DNA of 64,000 nucleotides from Clostridiaceae bacterium. GTDB taxonomy: Bacteria > Bacillota > Clostridia > Saccharofermentanales > DTU023. Position 1 is the stretch's first letter. Every line of letters begins with the position of its first letter. Positions 1-9,508 of this stretch are shown here, piece by piece. Both the position numbers and the translations under genes were made by a program. The notes under the pieces were generated by a model. That model saw only the letters and a program-made list of their open reading frames with translations. It made no database searches and was not told where the DNA came from. Where the stretch lies: the NCBI GenBank assembly GCA_012800435.1, contig JAAZJH010000007.1:1-64000 (forward strand), given 5' to 3'.

Positions 1-216
1 CTGGATTCCACGCTGATACGGATTACCCATCGTATATGGTATTGGAACAAGCGCCAACAACTTCTTAATTTTATTCGAGAACAGGTGCCGACAACGGACG
101 AAACGTTGCCTTTACATCCGGATTTACCGAAAGAAAACGCGGATTTTCAGACCAGAAAGTATGTGTTAGAAATCGACACGGTATCTTCTGATCACATGGA
201 TGAATTGGATGCCTAG
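1..216 (+). CDS. C-terminal fragment of a hypothetical protein (5' end outside window)
   Basis: Frame 1 is open from base 1 to TAG at 214-216 (LDSTLIRITHRIWYWNKRQQLL...); no family recognised. Confidence 0.5.
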   Translation: MDSTLIRITHRIWYWNKRQQLLNFIREQVPTTDETLPLHPDLPKENADFQTRKYVLEIDTVSSDHMDELDA

Positions 217-406
217 AGATCCGGCAGTTTTTTCATTTGACTTTCATACGTATCTAAGCTCATCGATCAGCCTGGCATACCGTATTCGACGGCAGGTTTC
301 TTCAGTTACCATGCACAAAAATTGAAGCGGCTATAATACAAACGTAATAGACAAAATGATTTCGTCTTAATGACTGTATTTTTAACTAGAATTGTTGGTT
401 TAAGCA

Positions 407-625
407 ATGAAACAACGTTACATAATAAAAGGGTTGTCCTGTGTGGCCTGTCGGGCAGCCGTTGAGAGTTCAGTGAGCCAAGTGGACGGCGTTGAGAGTG
501 TCCGAATCAATTATTGGACAGGGAAAATGACGGTTGTGTTGGATCCGGATCGTGTGTCTGATGACGCGATTATCCGCGCGGTAGAGAGAAAAGGTTATAC
601 CGCGACACGGATTGACTTCGTATAG
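407..625 (+). CDS. Small heavy-metal-associated (HMA/CopZ-like) domain protein
   Basis: 72 aa with GLSCVACRAAVE metal-binding loop (CxxC) and the KGYTA end typical of HMA domains. Confidence 0.8.
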   Translation: MKQRYIIKGLSCVACRAAVESSVSQVDGVESVRINYWTGKMTVVLDPDRVSDDAIIRAVERKGYTATRIDFV

Positions 626-754
626 TGAAGCCGCGATTGATCGGTGACACAAAAACGACCGGAAAACACAACTTTTAGAACGCGCCGAAGATTCTTGTAA
701 AGCGTGCAACCGGCATTTAGGACACAAAACAAAAAAGTAAGCAAAGTTAATCTA

Positions 755-792
755 CAAAAAAACCGACGGGACATCGTTGTTCCGCCGGTTTT
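755..792 (-). terminator. Rho-independent terminator downstream of tRNA-Val (minus strand)
   Basis: Minus strand reads AAACCGGCGGAACA..TGTCCCGTCGGTTTTTT, GC stem followed by T-run. Confidence 0.6.
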
Positions 793-797
793 GTATC

Positions 798-874
798 TGG
801 TGGGTGATATGGGACTTGAACCTATGGCCTCCTGCATGTCACGCAGGCACTCTAACCAGCTGAGCTAATCACCC
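798..874 (-). tRNA. tRNA-Val(GAC), CCA encoded
   Basis: Reverse complement GGGTGATTAGCTCAGCTGGTTAGAGTGCCTGCGTGACATGCAGGAGGCCATAGGTTCAAGTCCCATATCACCCACCA folds as cloverleaf; acceptor GGGTGAT/ATCACCC, anticodon stem CCTGC/GCAGG, anticodon GAC. Confidence 0.95.
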
Positions 875-1280
875 AAGCTAAGTTAATATACCCGACGTCG
901 GTAAAGATGTCAACGTAGTTTGCGGCACTGTCTAAAGTGAACAAATAGGAGCTGAATGCCAAAATAAACGAGCAGCTTCAAACGTCTCATCGTCAATAAA
1001 ATGTCTTTATTAAACGTCTCATGGAAAAGACGATAGAAATTTGGGCACATCACAAGAGCGTCTGATTTTCCCATCATGTATAGTTTATTTGAGTGAGCGT
1101 TTGACACGCGACGAGCATGGGTTGAGTGCATTTCTTTTATCGGAATCACAGAAACCCGGATGAGCGTGTGGCGCACAACAATAGAACGAATTCAGCGCGA
1201 TTCAATGTCAGATTCAACGACAACAGAAGTGACAATCGAACGAACAAGCGATGCTCAATAGAGACGTAGAAAGGTTTTAT

Positions 1281-1937
1281 ATGTCTAAAAAAACGATGAC
1301 ATTATATCTTATTCGCCATGGCTTGACCCAACAGAATTTGGAACGACAGTATCAGGGAACGAAACTTAATTACGATATCCTTGATGAGAGTCGAGAATTA
1401 ATTTTGCATCGCCGTGATCGCGGCGATGTACCGGAAATTAAATCGCTTTGGGTATCGCCGCTTGTGCGGGCAAGAAGCACGGCAACACTCTATTTTCCAG
1501 GGATGACACAGCATATCGATTCCGACCTGCAAGAACGCGATTTCGGCAGTTGGGACGGTCTTACTCACGATGAACTTCTCGCTAAGCCGGAGTATGTCGA
1601 ATTTCTTGAGAAAAAGTTCGCCATGACCGAGATACCGGGAGGAGAGAGCTGGGATTCTTTTCAGGGGCGACTTGAGCGTATTATTCTCGCTATTGAGGAG
1701 TTTGCCAAAAAGTCACCCGATCAGTTTCCTCTGGCGCTTGTGTTTCACGGCGGTCCGATTTTCTATCTTACTCACCGCCTGTTGCCTGAGGGACATCCGT
1801 TTTCTCTCTATTCATGCAAAGGCGCTGCCGGTCTGAAAATGGAACTCATGACTGATCCGCTTCGCGCGGTGGAAGTATCCGAGCTTTTTACGGATAAACT
1901 CGATCTTGAGTATACGCCGTTTTATCAAGAGTATTAG
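1281..1937 (+). CDS. Histidine phosphatase (phosphoglycerate mutase) family protein
   Basis: LIRHGLTQQN RHG motif, later FHGGPIFYL second His motif; ORF extends to 1251 but ATG 1281 likely start. Confidence 0.85.
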   Translation: MSKKTMTLYLIRHGLTQQNLERQYQGTKLNYDILDESRELILHRRDRGDVPEIKSLWVSPLVRARSTATLYFPGMTQHIDSDLQERDFGSWDGLTHDELLAKPEYVEFLEKKFAMTEIPGGESWDSFQGRLERIILAIEEFAKKSPDQFPLALVFHGGPIFYLTHRLLPEGHPFSLYSCKGAAGLKMELMTDPLRAVEVSELFTDKLDLEYTPFYQEY

Positions 1938-2049
1938 CGTCGATCATCCGGACTGTAGAAGACGAATAAAAATCAGTTTGATTCGGAGAACACGCCGTTT
2001 TTTCAAGCAGAGAGATTACTGATCACCCGGACACTAGCGGATTGCTCAC

Positions 2050-2079
2050 TTGACATGTGCGGAATAGGCGTTGTACAAT
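2050..2079 (+). promoter_or_regulatory. Putative sigma-A-type promoter of rpmE
   Basis: TTGACA (2050-2055), 18 nt spacer, TACAAT (2074-2079). Confidence 0.5.
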
Positions 2080-2087
2080 CATCAGGC

Positions 2088-2109
2088 AAGCGACCCGAAT
2101 AGGGCGCTT
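2088..2109 (+). promoter_or_regulatory. Leader hairpin upstream of rpmE (candidate L31 autoregulatory leader)
   Basis: AAGCG-a-CCC-gaata-GGG-CGCTT between promoter and rpmE start; L31 leader RNAs are known in Firmicutes but assignment not tested. Confidence 0.3.
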
Positions 2110-2174
2110 ATTTCTGGAATCGATCCCGAGGACAAAGAGTTGCTCGCCCGATTTCCATGAGAGGTGATGAAAGA

Positions 2175-2381
2175 ATGAAAGAAGGCATTCATCCTGACTT
2201 TGTCAAGTGCTCCGTTCGCTGTGCGTGTGGAGAAACTTTTGAAACGTTCGCCACAAAAGATTCAATCAGCGTTGACGTTTGCTCGAAATGTCATCCGTTT
2301 TATACAGGACGCCAGAAACTCGTCGATACGGGTGGCAGAGTTGATAAATTCCGCAGACGTATGGAGCGGATGCAAGAATAA
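2175..2381 (+). CDS. rpmE: 50S ribosomal protein L31 (zinc-binding form)
   Basis: MKEGIHPDF...CACGETF...[24 protein letters not shown]; Cys motifs present. Confidence 0.95.
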   Translation: MKEGIHPDFVKCSVRCACGETFETFATKDSISVDVCSKCHPFYTGRQKLVDTGGRVDKFRRRMERMQE

Positions 2382-2401
2382 CGGAAGCACGATAAAGTGA
2401 C

Positions 2402-2429
2402 AGAGGAGCGTTCCGGCTCCTCTTTTTTT
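2402..2429 (+). terminator. Rho-independent terminator after rpmE
   Basis: AGAGGAGC-gttccg-GCTCCTCT followed by TTTTTT. Confidence 0.85.
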
Positions 2430-2463
2430 CCGACGGTTTAATAACGTCCCTTCGAAAGACAGA

Positions 2464-3429
2464 ATGACACAAGATCACAAAACACCATGTAAGAAAACCA
2501 CCATTGGCGGACAGGCGCTGATTGAAGGACTCATTATGCTCGGTCCCGAAAAACAGGCGATTGCTGTTCGTGATCAAACCGGTGAGATCAAAGTGACTGT
2601 AAAAGACCGTGACAAGCGTTTCAGTTTTTTTAATGTGCCTTTTCTCCGTGGTGTCGTCAGACTGGTGACACAGCTTAAGACCGGTGTTCAGGCGCTGATG
2701 TATTCTGCAGATGTCGCGATGACGGAAGAGGAAAGGCAGGAAAAATCTGAAAATGATGGCTGGTTCGATCGATTTTCCGGCCGTTATCCTGACCTGATGT
2801 TGACGTTGACATTGATAGTATCGCTTGGATTATCTGTCGCATTTTTTATTTTGCTCCCAAGCGCCGTAACAGACCTGATCAGACGGCTCACCGGTTTCGG
2901 CATCGGTGAGCAACGGGGACTTCGTGTTTTTATACTTTCACTTATTGAAGGTGTCGTTCGCATCGGGATCTTTTTGCTTTATATGTATCTAACGTCTAAG
3001 ACGAACGACATTCGGCGTGTTTGGATGTATCACGGCGCCGAGCACAAAACGATTGCCTGTTACGAGTCAGGATTGCAGCTCAATGTTGAGAACGTCAAAC
3101 AAAATAGCCGTTTTCATCCGAGATGCGGTACTTCTTTCATTTTTATCGTGATGCTAATTTCAATTCTTGTATTCGCTCTAGTAGGTCGTTACACTTTATG
3201 GATCAATGTTTTGCTAAGAGTGGCGCTTCTTCCTGCCGTCGCCGGTATTGCCTATGAAGTACAGCGCATCACGGGGGCACATGACAACGCGCTGACACGT
3301 GTATTAGCAAAACCGGGGCTTGCGCTTCAGCGTCTAACAACCGCCGAACCCGATGATGAGATCATTGAGGTCGCGATTGCTGCGATGAATCCGGTCATTC
3401 CCGAAAATCCACAAGATGATCTTTGGTAA
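2464..3429 (+). CDS. DUF1385 (YqhQ-like) membrane protein
   Basis: GGQALIEGLIMLGPEKQAIAVR start, HGAEHKTIACYE and HPRCGTSF motifs, TM segments; position before prmC. Confidence 0.85.
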   Translation: MTQDHKTPCKKTTIGGQALIEGLIMLGPEKQAIAVRDQTGEIKVTVKDRDKRFSFFNVPFLRGVVRLVTQLKTGVQALMYSADVAMTEEERQEKSENDGWFDRFSGRYPDLMLTLTLIVSLGLSVAFFILLPSAVTDLIRRLTGFGIGEQRGLRVFILSLIEGVVRIGIFLLYMYLTSKTNDIRRVWMYHGAEHKTIACYESGLQLNVENVKQNSRFHPRCGTSFIFIVMLISILVFALVGRYTLWINVLLRVALLPAVAGIAYEVQRITGAHDNALTRVLAKPGLALQRLTTAEPDDEIIEVAIAAMNPVIPENPQDDLW

Positions 3430-4321
3430 TCCGATAAGAATCGATTCTGCCGTCAACCGCATTCGAGAGGCTCTCCGGTTGGCAGGTTTTGATGATCCCG
3501 GGAAAGAGGCGCGGCTGCTTTTTGAGGCGGTAACGGGGATCACGATTGAGCGACAGATCATGCATCCGGATACTGATGTCGACGCTGAAACGACAGCATG
3601 CCTCAATGAAGCGCTCGATATGCGTCTTCGTCGCGTTTCGATACCGCAGATTGTAGGTTATGTCTGGTTTGACGGCCTTCGAATCGACGTCAATATGGAG
3701 ACACTTGTGCCGCGGCCTGAAACCGAATTTCTTGTGAAAGAAGCTTTTCATTACGTAAAAAATAAGCACGTCACTGCTCGACGAATGACGACCGTACTGG
3801 ATGCATTTACCGGTTCGGGAGCCATTGGAATTGCCTTGGGTTTCCGTTGCCAGCAAGAAAATATTCCATTGGATTTGACGTTAGCAGATGTTTCAAAAGA
3901 AGCACTCAAAGTGGCAAAGAAGAACGCTGAACGTTTGTTGCCGAAAATGTGTTGGCGAATTGAGCAGACAGATATCTGGCCTTTGGAAAAGAAAGCATTT
4001 GATGTTATAACGGCTAATCCGCCTTACGTTAAGAGTGACGATGTCGCGCACTTGATGCCGGAAGTTGCATCCTACGAGCCGCGTATTGCGCTTGACGGAG
4101 GAAAAGACGGACTTCATTTTTACAAACGTCTCGCAAAAGAAGGGGCGCTCTATCTGGAATACGACGGTGTTTTGCTCCTGGAGGCCGGTGCAGGACAAGC
4201 TGATGCCATAGTGTCATTTTTTGTGTCGGAAGGCTGGTCTGAAATTGACCGGCTATGTGATGCAGCTGGTTGGGAAAGAATTCTCGTTTTTTCAGAAAAT
4301 AAAAAACAACGCGGCTTTTGA
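3416..4321 (+). CDS. prmC: Peptide chain release factor N5-glutamine methyltransferase
   Basis: VPRPETEFLV, NPPYV motif, directly upstream of prfA. Confidence 0.92.
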   Translation: MIFGNPIRIDSAVNRIREALRLAGFDDPGKEARLLFEAVTGITIERQIMHPDTDVDAETTACLNEALDMRLRRVSIPQIVGYVWFDGLRIDVNMETLVPRPETEFLVKEAFHYVKNKHVTARRMTTVLDAFTGSGAIGIALGFRCQQENIPLDLTLADVSKEALKVAKKNAERLLPKMCWRIEQTDIWPLEKKAFDVITANPPYVKSDDVAHLMPEVASYEPRIALDGGKDGLHFYKRLAKEGALYLEYDGVLLLEAGAGQADAIVSFFVSEGWSEIDRLCDAAGWERILVFSENKKQRGF

Positions 4322-4475
4322 TTGAGAGCGCAGAATGTGCGTCTCTTCCAAAAAGTAAAGTGAGATTGAGTAATACGCTATTGCTACAGCCATGCGCAGG
4401 CAGTATAAATCTCGGCGCAGGTGATTCGGGGTATAATAACATGGTGCATATTTTATTGATACGGAGAGATTACAC

Positions 4476-5552
4476 ATGATTGACATTGATGACGCTTCAA
4501 AGCTTACGGCAAGTGAAGCGCGCTTTGAAGAGCTGACACGTCAGCTAGCGGATGTCAGCATCATGCAAGATCAGGCGCGTTACATCAAGCTGGCAAAGGA
4601 GCATGCCGCCCTAATGCCGCTAGTCACCGATATTCAAAGTTGGCGGAATGTGATGTCAGAGATCCGCGAAAATGAAGAACTTTTGCGTGAATCAGACGAC
4701 GCAGAACTGTCGGAACTTTTGCGTGAGGAAATCATTCGCCTTGAACAGATGTCGGAAGAGCTTGAACAATCAATTCGAGTGGCGCTAGAACCTAAAGATC
4801 CCAACAATGAACGCAACGTCATCATTGAGATTCGCGCGGGCACGGGCGGTGATGAGGCGGCGCTATTCGCGGCTGACCTTTACCGTATGTACGCGGCCTA
4901 TTCCGAAGCACGCGGATGGCCTGTTGAGATCGTGGATTACAACGAAACAGAGCTCAACGGATATAAAGAAATTGTCTTCAGTGTTGAGGGGAAAGGTGCC
5001 TACAGTCGCTTAAAATACGAAAGCGGCGCGCACCGCGTGCAGCGTGTTCCCGTCACTGAAACGGGCGGACGCATACACACATCTGCTGTCACGGTGGCTG
5101 TACTTCCTGAAGTTGATGAAGTCGATTATGAGATCGATCCGAAAGATCTTCAAATTGACACCTATCGTGCCTCAGGCGCAGGGGGCCAGCACGTCAACAA
5201 GACGAGCTCAGCGATAAGGATTACGCATTTACCGACAGGCATTGTCGTAACGTGTCAGGATCAACGTTCTCAATTCAAGAATAAAGACAAGGCTATGGCG
5301 CATTTACGTTCTAAACTGCAAGCGATGGCGGAACAGGAACAAGCCGATGCCATCGCGAGCGAACGAAAAAGTCAGATTGGCACAGGTGACCGAAGTGAGC
5401 GCATTCGTACGTATAACTTTCCGCAATCGCGCGTAACGGATCATCGGATTGGCCTGACGTTATACAAACTGGAGCGCATTCTTCTGGGAGATATGGATGA
5501 GATCATTGAAGCACTTCAACTGGCAGAACATGAAGCAGCGCTCAAAGAATGA
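4476..5552 (+). CDS. prfA: Peptide chain release factor 1
   Basis: [13 protein letters not shown] (GGQ) and [12 protein letters not shown] (PVT, RF1-type). Confidence 0.95.
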   Translation: MIDIDDASKLTASEARFEELTRQLADVSIMQDQARYIKLAKEHAALMPLVTDIQSWRNVMSEIRENEELLRESDDAELSELLREEIIRLEQMSEELEQSIRVALEPKDPNNERNVIIEIRAGTGGDEAALFAADLYRMYAAYSEARGWPVEIVDYNETELNGYKEIVFSVEGKGAYSRLKYESGAHRVQRVPVTETGGRIHTSAVTVAVLPEVDEVDYEIDPKDLQIDTYRASGAGGQHVNKTSSAIRITHLPTGIVVTCQDQRSQFKNKDKAMAHLRSKLQAMAEQEQADAIASERKSQIGTGDRSERIRTYNFPQSRVTDHRIGLTLYKLERILLGDMDEIIEALQLAEHEAALKE

Positions 5553-5562
5553 GGTTCGATGA

Positions 5563-7215
5563 ATGAAAACGCAAGTGATTCATGTTCGTCATCCGATCGG
5601 ACCTTGCGCATTCAAAGAACCGGGTCGCGCCATCCGTGAAGGAGAAGTTGTGGCGTTTCCGACGGAAACGGTGTATGGACTTGGAGCATCAGCTCTTCTT
5701 CCGGAGGCCGTTCTTTCAATCTTTCGTTTGAAGAGAAGACCTGCCGACAATCCGCTGATCGTTCATCTCGCGTCGAAAGAGGACGCAGCACGGGTCGCTA
5801 TTCAGATTCCGCCTGTTTTTCATGTGTTGTATGAGGCTTTTTCTCCCGGCCCTGTGACGTATGTCATGATGCGCAACAAGGATACGATCCCTGACGAGGT
5901 ATGCCGATTGTCAACGGTAGCCGTCAGATTTCCTTCTCAAGTCGCGGCAAGAGCGCTGATTGAAGCCGCGGGAGTGCCCATTGTAGCTCCGTCGGCTAAT
6001 ATTTCCGGCAAACCGAGTCCGACGCGCGCATCGCATGTGCTACAGGACTTTGACGGTAAGATTCCGTATGTCATTGATGATGGTCCCTGTGAAGTTGGCG
6101 TTGAGTCGACGGTGCTCGATATATTAAGTGATCCCATTAGGATTCTTCGTCCCGGATTTGTAACTGCTGAAATGATCTACAAAAGAACGGGACTTCGCGC
6201 CGTTTCATGGTATGAGCATTCGGAAGACGGTGAGAAGGACTTTCCTCCCGCTCCAGGAATGAAATACAGGCATTATGCACCTTCTGCGCGCGTGTTTATC
6301 GTTATGCCGCGGGAAGGAGAAACGTTGGACAAAACGTTCTCCGATGCTCTTGTAGCGTTCGATTCACCGAAGGCAGCGCTAGAAGATGACAGCGCTGAAT
6401 CTTCGTGTGAGAAGAATGAATATGATATGTCGGTGCTTGCACCAGCGATGGATACGGTAATTCATAACGCTTTTTTGAATGAACATTCATTAGAAAAGCG
6501 GGGCATTTTTACAGGTGATCGCACGTGGCGCGCGCTTATCGCTCGACTCGATGAAGATTTGGCAGGCACGCTATTGCCTTATACTTATGCAGGCGAACAC
6601 GACATTAAAAGTGCGACGCAGAGTCTTTTTGATGCATTACGTACATTTGATGATCAAAAAGTTGATGCGATCTTCGCTGAAGGTTTTTCGGAACCTGATG
6701 CCGCAGGTTATATGGATCGTCTTGAGCGAGCAGCGTCAGGTGAAAAAACTGAAGAAAAATCGATTTTATTACCGCGTCAAATTCTCTTTCTTTGCACAGG
6801 TAATACCTGCAGAAGCCCAATGGCGGAAGCGCTATTCAATGATCGAAGAGTCGACGGATGGATAGCTGTGTCTGCCGGACTGGCAGCCTATCCGGGAATA
6901 CTGATATCGCCCGGATCTTCCGAAGTGTTGCACGAATGGGGTATTGATGCGGATGCACACCGCGCACAGCCTATCGATGATCAATTGATGGAATCAACTG
7001 ATTTGATTGTTACGATGACGGATGCGCACAAAGACATCTTGGTGCGTCTTTATCCTGATCGAGTAGATGACATAGTGTCCTATTCAGCATTTACAGAAAA
7101 TCAAAAAGATATTGATGATCCTTATGGTTTCTCTCTTACATCCTATCGCGCGACACGTGATCGCATTCAAGAGGGGCTAGATCGTCTCTTGGAGGAGCTT
7201 AAAAGACGGTTTTGA
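5563..7215 (+). CDS. Fusion protein: Sua5/TsaC threonylcarbamoyl-AMP synthase + low-MW phosphatase (protein-arginine-phosphatase-like) domain
   Basis: N-terminal GEVVAFPTETVYGLGA, KRRPADNPLIVHL and PGMKYRHYAP (Sua5); C-terminal ILFLCTGNTCRSPMAEALF and DIDDPYG (LMW phosphatase). Confidence 0.9.
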   Translation: MKTQVIHVRHPIGPCAFKEPGRAIREGEVVAFPTETVYGLGASALLPEAVLSIFRLKRRPADNPLIVHLASKEDAARVAIQIPPVFHVLYEAFSPGPVTYVMMRNKDTIPDEVCRLSTVAVRFPSQVAARALIEAAGVPIVAPSANISGKPSPTRASHVLQDFDGKIPYVIDDGPCEVGVESTVLDILSDPIRILRPGFVTAEMIYKRTGLRAVSWYEHSEDGEKDFPPAPGMKYRHYAPSARVFIVMPREGETLDKTFSDALVAFDSPKAALEDDSAESSCEKNEYDMSVLAPAMDTVIHNAFLNEHSLEKRGIFTGDRTWRALIARLDEDLAGTLLPYTYAGEHDIKSATQSLFDALRTFDDQKVDAIFAEGFSEPDAAGYMDRLERAASGEKTEEKSILLPRQILFLCTGNTCRSPMAEALFNDRRVDGWIAVSAGLAAYPGILISPGSSEVLHEWGIDADAHRAQPIDDQLMESTDLIVTMTDAHKDILVRLYPDRVDDIVSYSAFTENQKDIDDPYGFSLTSYRATRDRIQEGLDRLLEELKRRF

Positions 7216-7418
7216 CGACGTGCCTTTCTTCGCTCATATGTCAATTCTGATCAAGAGATCTTCGATAATGAATGAGCATAACAAGCTCAAACTCCTTGTA
7301 TTCACGTTAATACCTTGGCTGTCGATATTCAATCGCTGTGATAGGAGATGCATTTTTTGATGTCGGCGAAATGGTCGGTGTCCATTTCCCGTACAATATG
7401 GATACAAAAGGTAAAAAC

Positions 7419-7447
7419 TTGACGGACTTTGTAATCTCGTGTAAATT
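7419..7447 (+). promoter_or_regulatory. Putative promoter of rpsF operon
   Basis: TTGACG (7419-7424), 17 nt spacer, TAAATT (7442-7447). Confidence 0.4.
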
Positions 7448-7528
7448 GACGTTTGCCTATAAAAGTAGCAATTCCTCGCTCTATTTGAAAGTAGAGCCAT
7501 TGAGTCCGGGAGGAGGTACAGATTATCC

Positions 7529-8128
7529 ATGACTAGAAAATATGAATTGCTTTATGTCCTGAACGGAACGCTTAGGACAGATCAGTTGAAAGCGCAGATG
7601 CAACGCGTTCAAGAACTCGTTGAGTCTGTTGCGGAAGGAATTGTTGAGAAAGTTGAGTGGGGCCGTCGCAGACTGGCATATGAGATTCAGGATGTGCGAG
7701 ACGGTTACTACGTGATCGTCCACTTTTACATGAATCCGGAAAACGCCAGCGAGCTGGAGCGTTTGCTTCGTATTAACGATGCGGTGATGCGTTACCTTAT
7801 CGTGCTTGCGGAAGGATCGTTCATGCCGTCGGGTCGTCGTACGATCGCTGACGAAGAAGCAGATCAAGAGAAAGAAACAGCCAAAGCCCTAGAGGCCGAA
7901 GCTGAAGCGGCAGCCGAGGCGTCGGAAGAAGTTGCCGAAGGTGACGCTCCGACGGCTGATGAGGTTAAACTCGAAGACGAAGTGCCGGTTGATTCAACTG
8001 ACGACAAGGAAGATGTTCCAGCGGAAACGGAAGAAACGGAAGAAGTGGTTGAAGATAGCGATGAGGTTTCCTCTGAGAGTGACGAGGAACCGGCAGAAGA
8101 GTCCGTCAACGACAATGTGTCTTCTTAA
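7529..8128 (+). CDS. rpsF: 30S ribosomal protein S6 with long acidic C-terminal extension
   Basis: MTRKYELLYVLNGTL..., VEWGRRRLAYEI; operon context rpsF-ssb-rpsR. Confidence 0.95.
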   Translation: MTRKYELLYVLNGTLRTDQLKAQMQRVQELVESVAEGIVEKVEWGRRRLAYEIQDVRDGYYVIVHFYMNPENASELERLLRINDAVMRYLIVLAEGSFMPSGRRTIADEEADQEKETAKALEAEAEAAAEASEEVAEGDAPTADEVKLEDEVPVDSTDDKEDVPAETEETEEVVEDSDEVSSESDEEPAEESVNDNVSS

Positions 8129-8229
8129 ACCGATCTGAAAGCGGTTAAGAGCGACCCTGAAAACTGAATCGGCGCAGCATACCGGAGATTGAGATTCCGA
8201 TAAAGTGCGCTTGAAGAAAGGACAACAGC

Positions 8230-8688
8230 ATGAACAAAGCCATTTTGATGGGAAGACTTGCCCGCGATCCGGAGATTCGAACAACGCAAGGCGGTATTTC
8301 CGTTTGCAACTTTACGGTTGCTTGCGACCGACGCAGCAGAGATGATGCCGGCAACTGGAAGAACGAAGCCGATTTTATTCCCTGTGTGGCATGGCGCCAA
8401 CAGGCGGAATTTGTGAACCGCTATTTCGAGAAAGGTGATCGCATACTGGTTTCAGGTACGATTCGTCCCAGAAGCTGGGAAGATCAGAACGGACAGCGTC
8501 GTTACACAACTGAAGTCATTGTCAATGAAGTAGAATTCTGTGAGACAAGACGGTCGACCAGACAAGGCGATGATCGTGATGATTACGCGTCATCTGGACA
8601 GCAGGGCGCCAGAATGATTGACAGCGGCGGCAGTGATTTTCTACCGGAGGTAGATCTTGACGACACGTCATTGCCCTTTGATTTCTAA
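8230..8688 (+). CDS. ssb: Single-stranded DNA-binding protein
   Basis: [24 protein letters not shown] fold; acidic tail ending DDTSLPFDF. Confidence 0.95.
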   Translation: MNKAILMGRLARDPEIRTTQGGISVCNFTVACDRRSRDDAGNWKNEADFIPCVAWRQQAEFVNRYFEKGDRILVSGTIRPRSWEDQNGQRRYTTEVIVNEVEFCETRRSTRQGDDRDDYASSGQQGARMIDSGGSDFLPEVDLDDTSLPFDF

Positions 8689-8717
8689 TATTTCCTGTAG
8701 TTAAAGGAGTTTATTTT

Positions 8718-8969
8718 ATGTCTAATGGAAAAAGACGCGGCGGATTTCAAAAACAACGCTTTAGCCGCAAAAAGTATTGTGTCTTTTGTGCTGATCATAC
8801 AGACCATATTGATTACAAGGATGTCAACGTCTTGCAGCGCTATGTTGCCGAGAATTACAAGATTTTGCCTCGACGTATGACCGGTACTTGCGCGAAACAC
8901 CAACGCGCTTTGACGCGCGCCATTCGCCGAGCTCGTCACGTTGCGCTGATACCTTATACCTCGGAGTAA
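8718..8969 (+). CDS. rpsR: 30S ribosomal protein S18
   Basis: [50 protein letters not shown]. Confidence 0.95.
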   Translation: MSNGKRRGGFQKQRFSRKKYCVFCADHTDHIDYKDVNVLQRYVAENYKILPRRMTGTCAKHQRALTRAIRRARHVALIPYTSE

Positions 8970-9061
8970 AAGGCGTTTTATTTCGAAAAAGCGGCCTGAT
9001 TTATCTATGGTAGAATGATGGTCACTTGAAACGAAGATGAGATGAAGACGGGAGATACACG

Positions 9062-9508
9062 ATGAAAGTATTGCTTACGGAAGGCGTTAAGGGATTAGGC
9101 CAAGCAGGCGACGTCGTCGATGTCAAACCGGGATATGCACGAAACTATCTCTTCCGCCGCGGTCTGGCCTGTGAAGTCACAAAAAATAATTTGAACGAGA
9201 TCGCTATGCGCCGCAAGCAGAAGCAGGAAGAGGCTGAGCGACAGCTTCAGAGAGCGCGTGAAACTGCCGAAGCGCTGGAAGGCAAGCAACTCGTTTATGC
9301 AGCCAACGCGGGAACTGCAGGGCGTCTTTACGGTACGGTGACGACACAAAACATCGCCGATCTTCTGAAAGAAAAAGGATTTGAAGTCGATAAGCGAAAC
9401 ATCCAAGTTGATGAAGCCATCAAGACGGTCGGCACACATCAGGTGATGCTGAAATTACACCCGGAGGTGTCATGCCGTTTTGCGCTTGATGTGAAAGCTG
9501 ACGTCTAA
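9062..9508 (+). CDS. rplI: 50S ribosomal protein L9
   Basis: MKVLLTEGVKGLGQAGDVVDVKPGYARNYL. Confidence 0.95.
   Translation: MKVLLTEGVKGLGQAGDVVDVKPGYARNYLFRRGLACEVTKNNLNEIAMRRKQKQEEAERQLQRARETAEALEGKQLVYAANAGTAGRLYGTVTTQNIADLLKEKGFEVDKRNIQVDEAIKTVGTHQVMLKLHPEVSCRFALDVKADV

Noticed and set aside
470-837. Minus ORFs 470..727 and 595..837
   Set aside because: They overlap the HMA gene and the tRNA-Val with its terminator; no domain and implausible start context.
910-1176. 88-aa minus ORF in the spacer upstream of the phosphatase gene
   Set aside because: No recognisable domain or convincing SD; kept as non-coding spacer for lack of support.
7864-8115. Ser-rich 83-aa minus ORF
   Set aside because: Reverse-strand shadow of the Glu/Asp-rich tail codons of rpsF.
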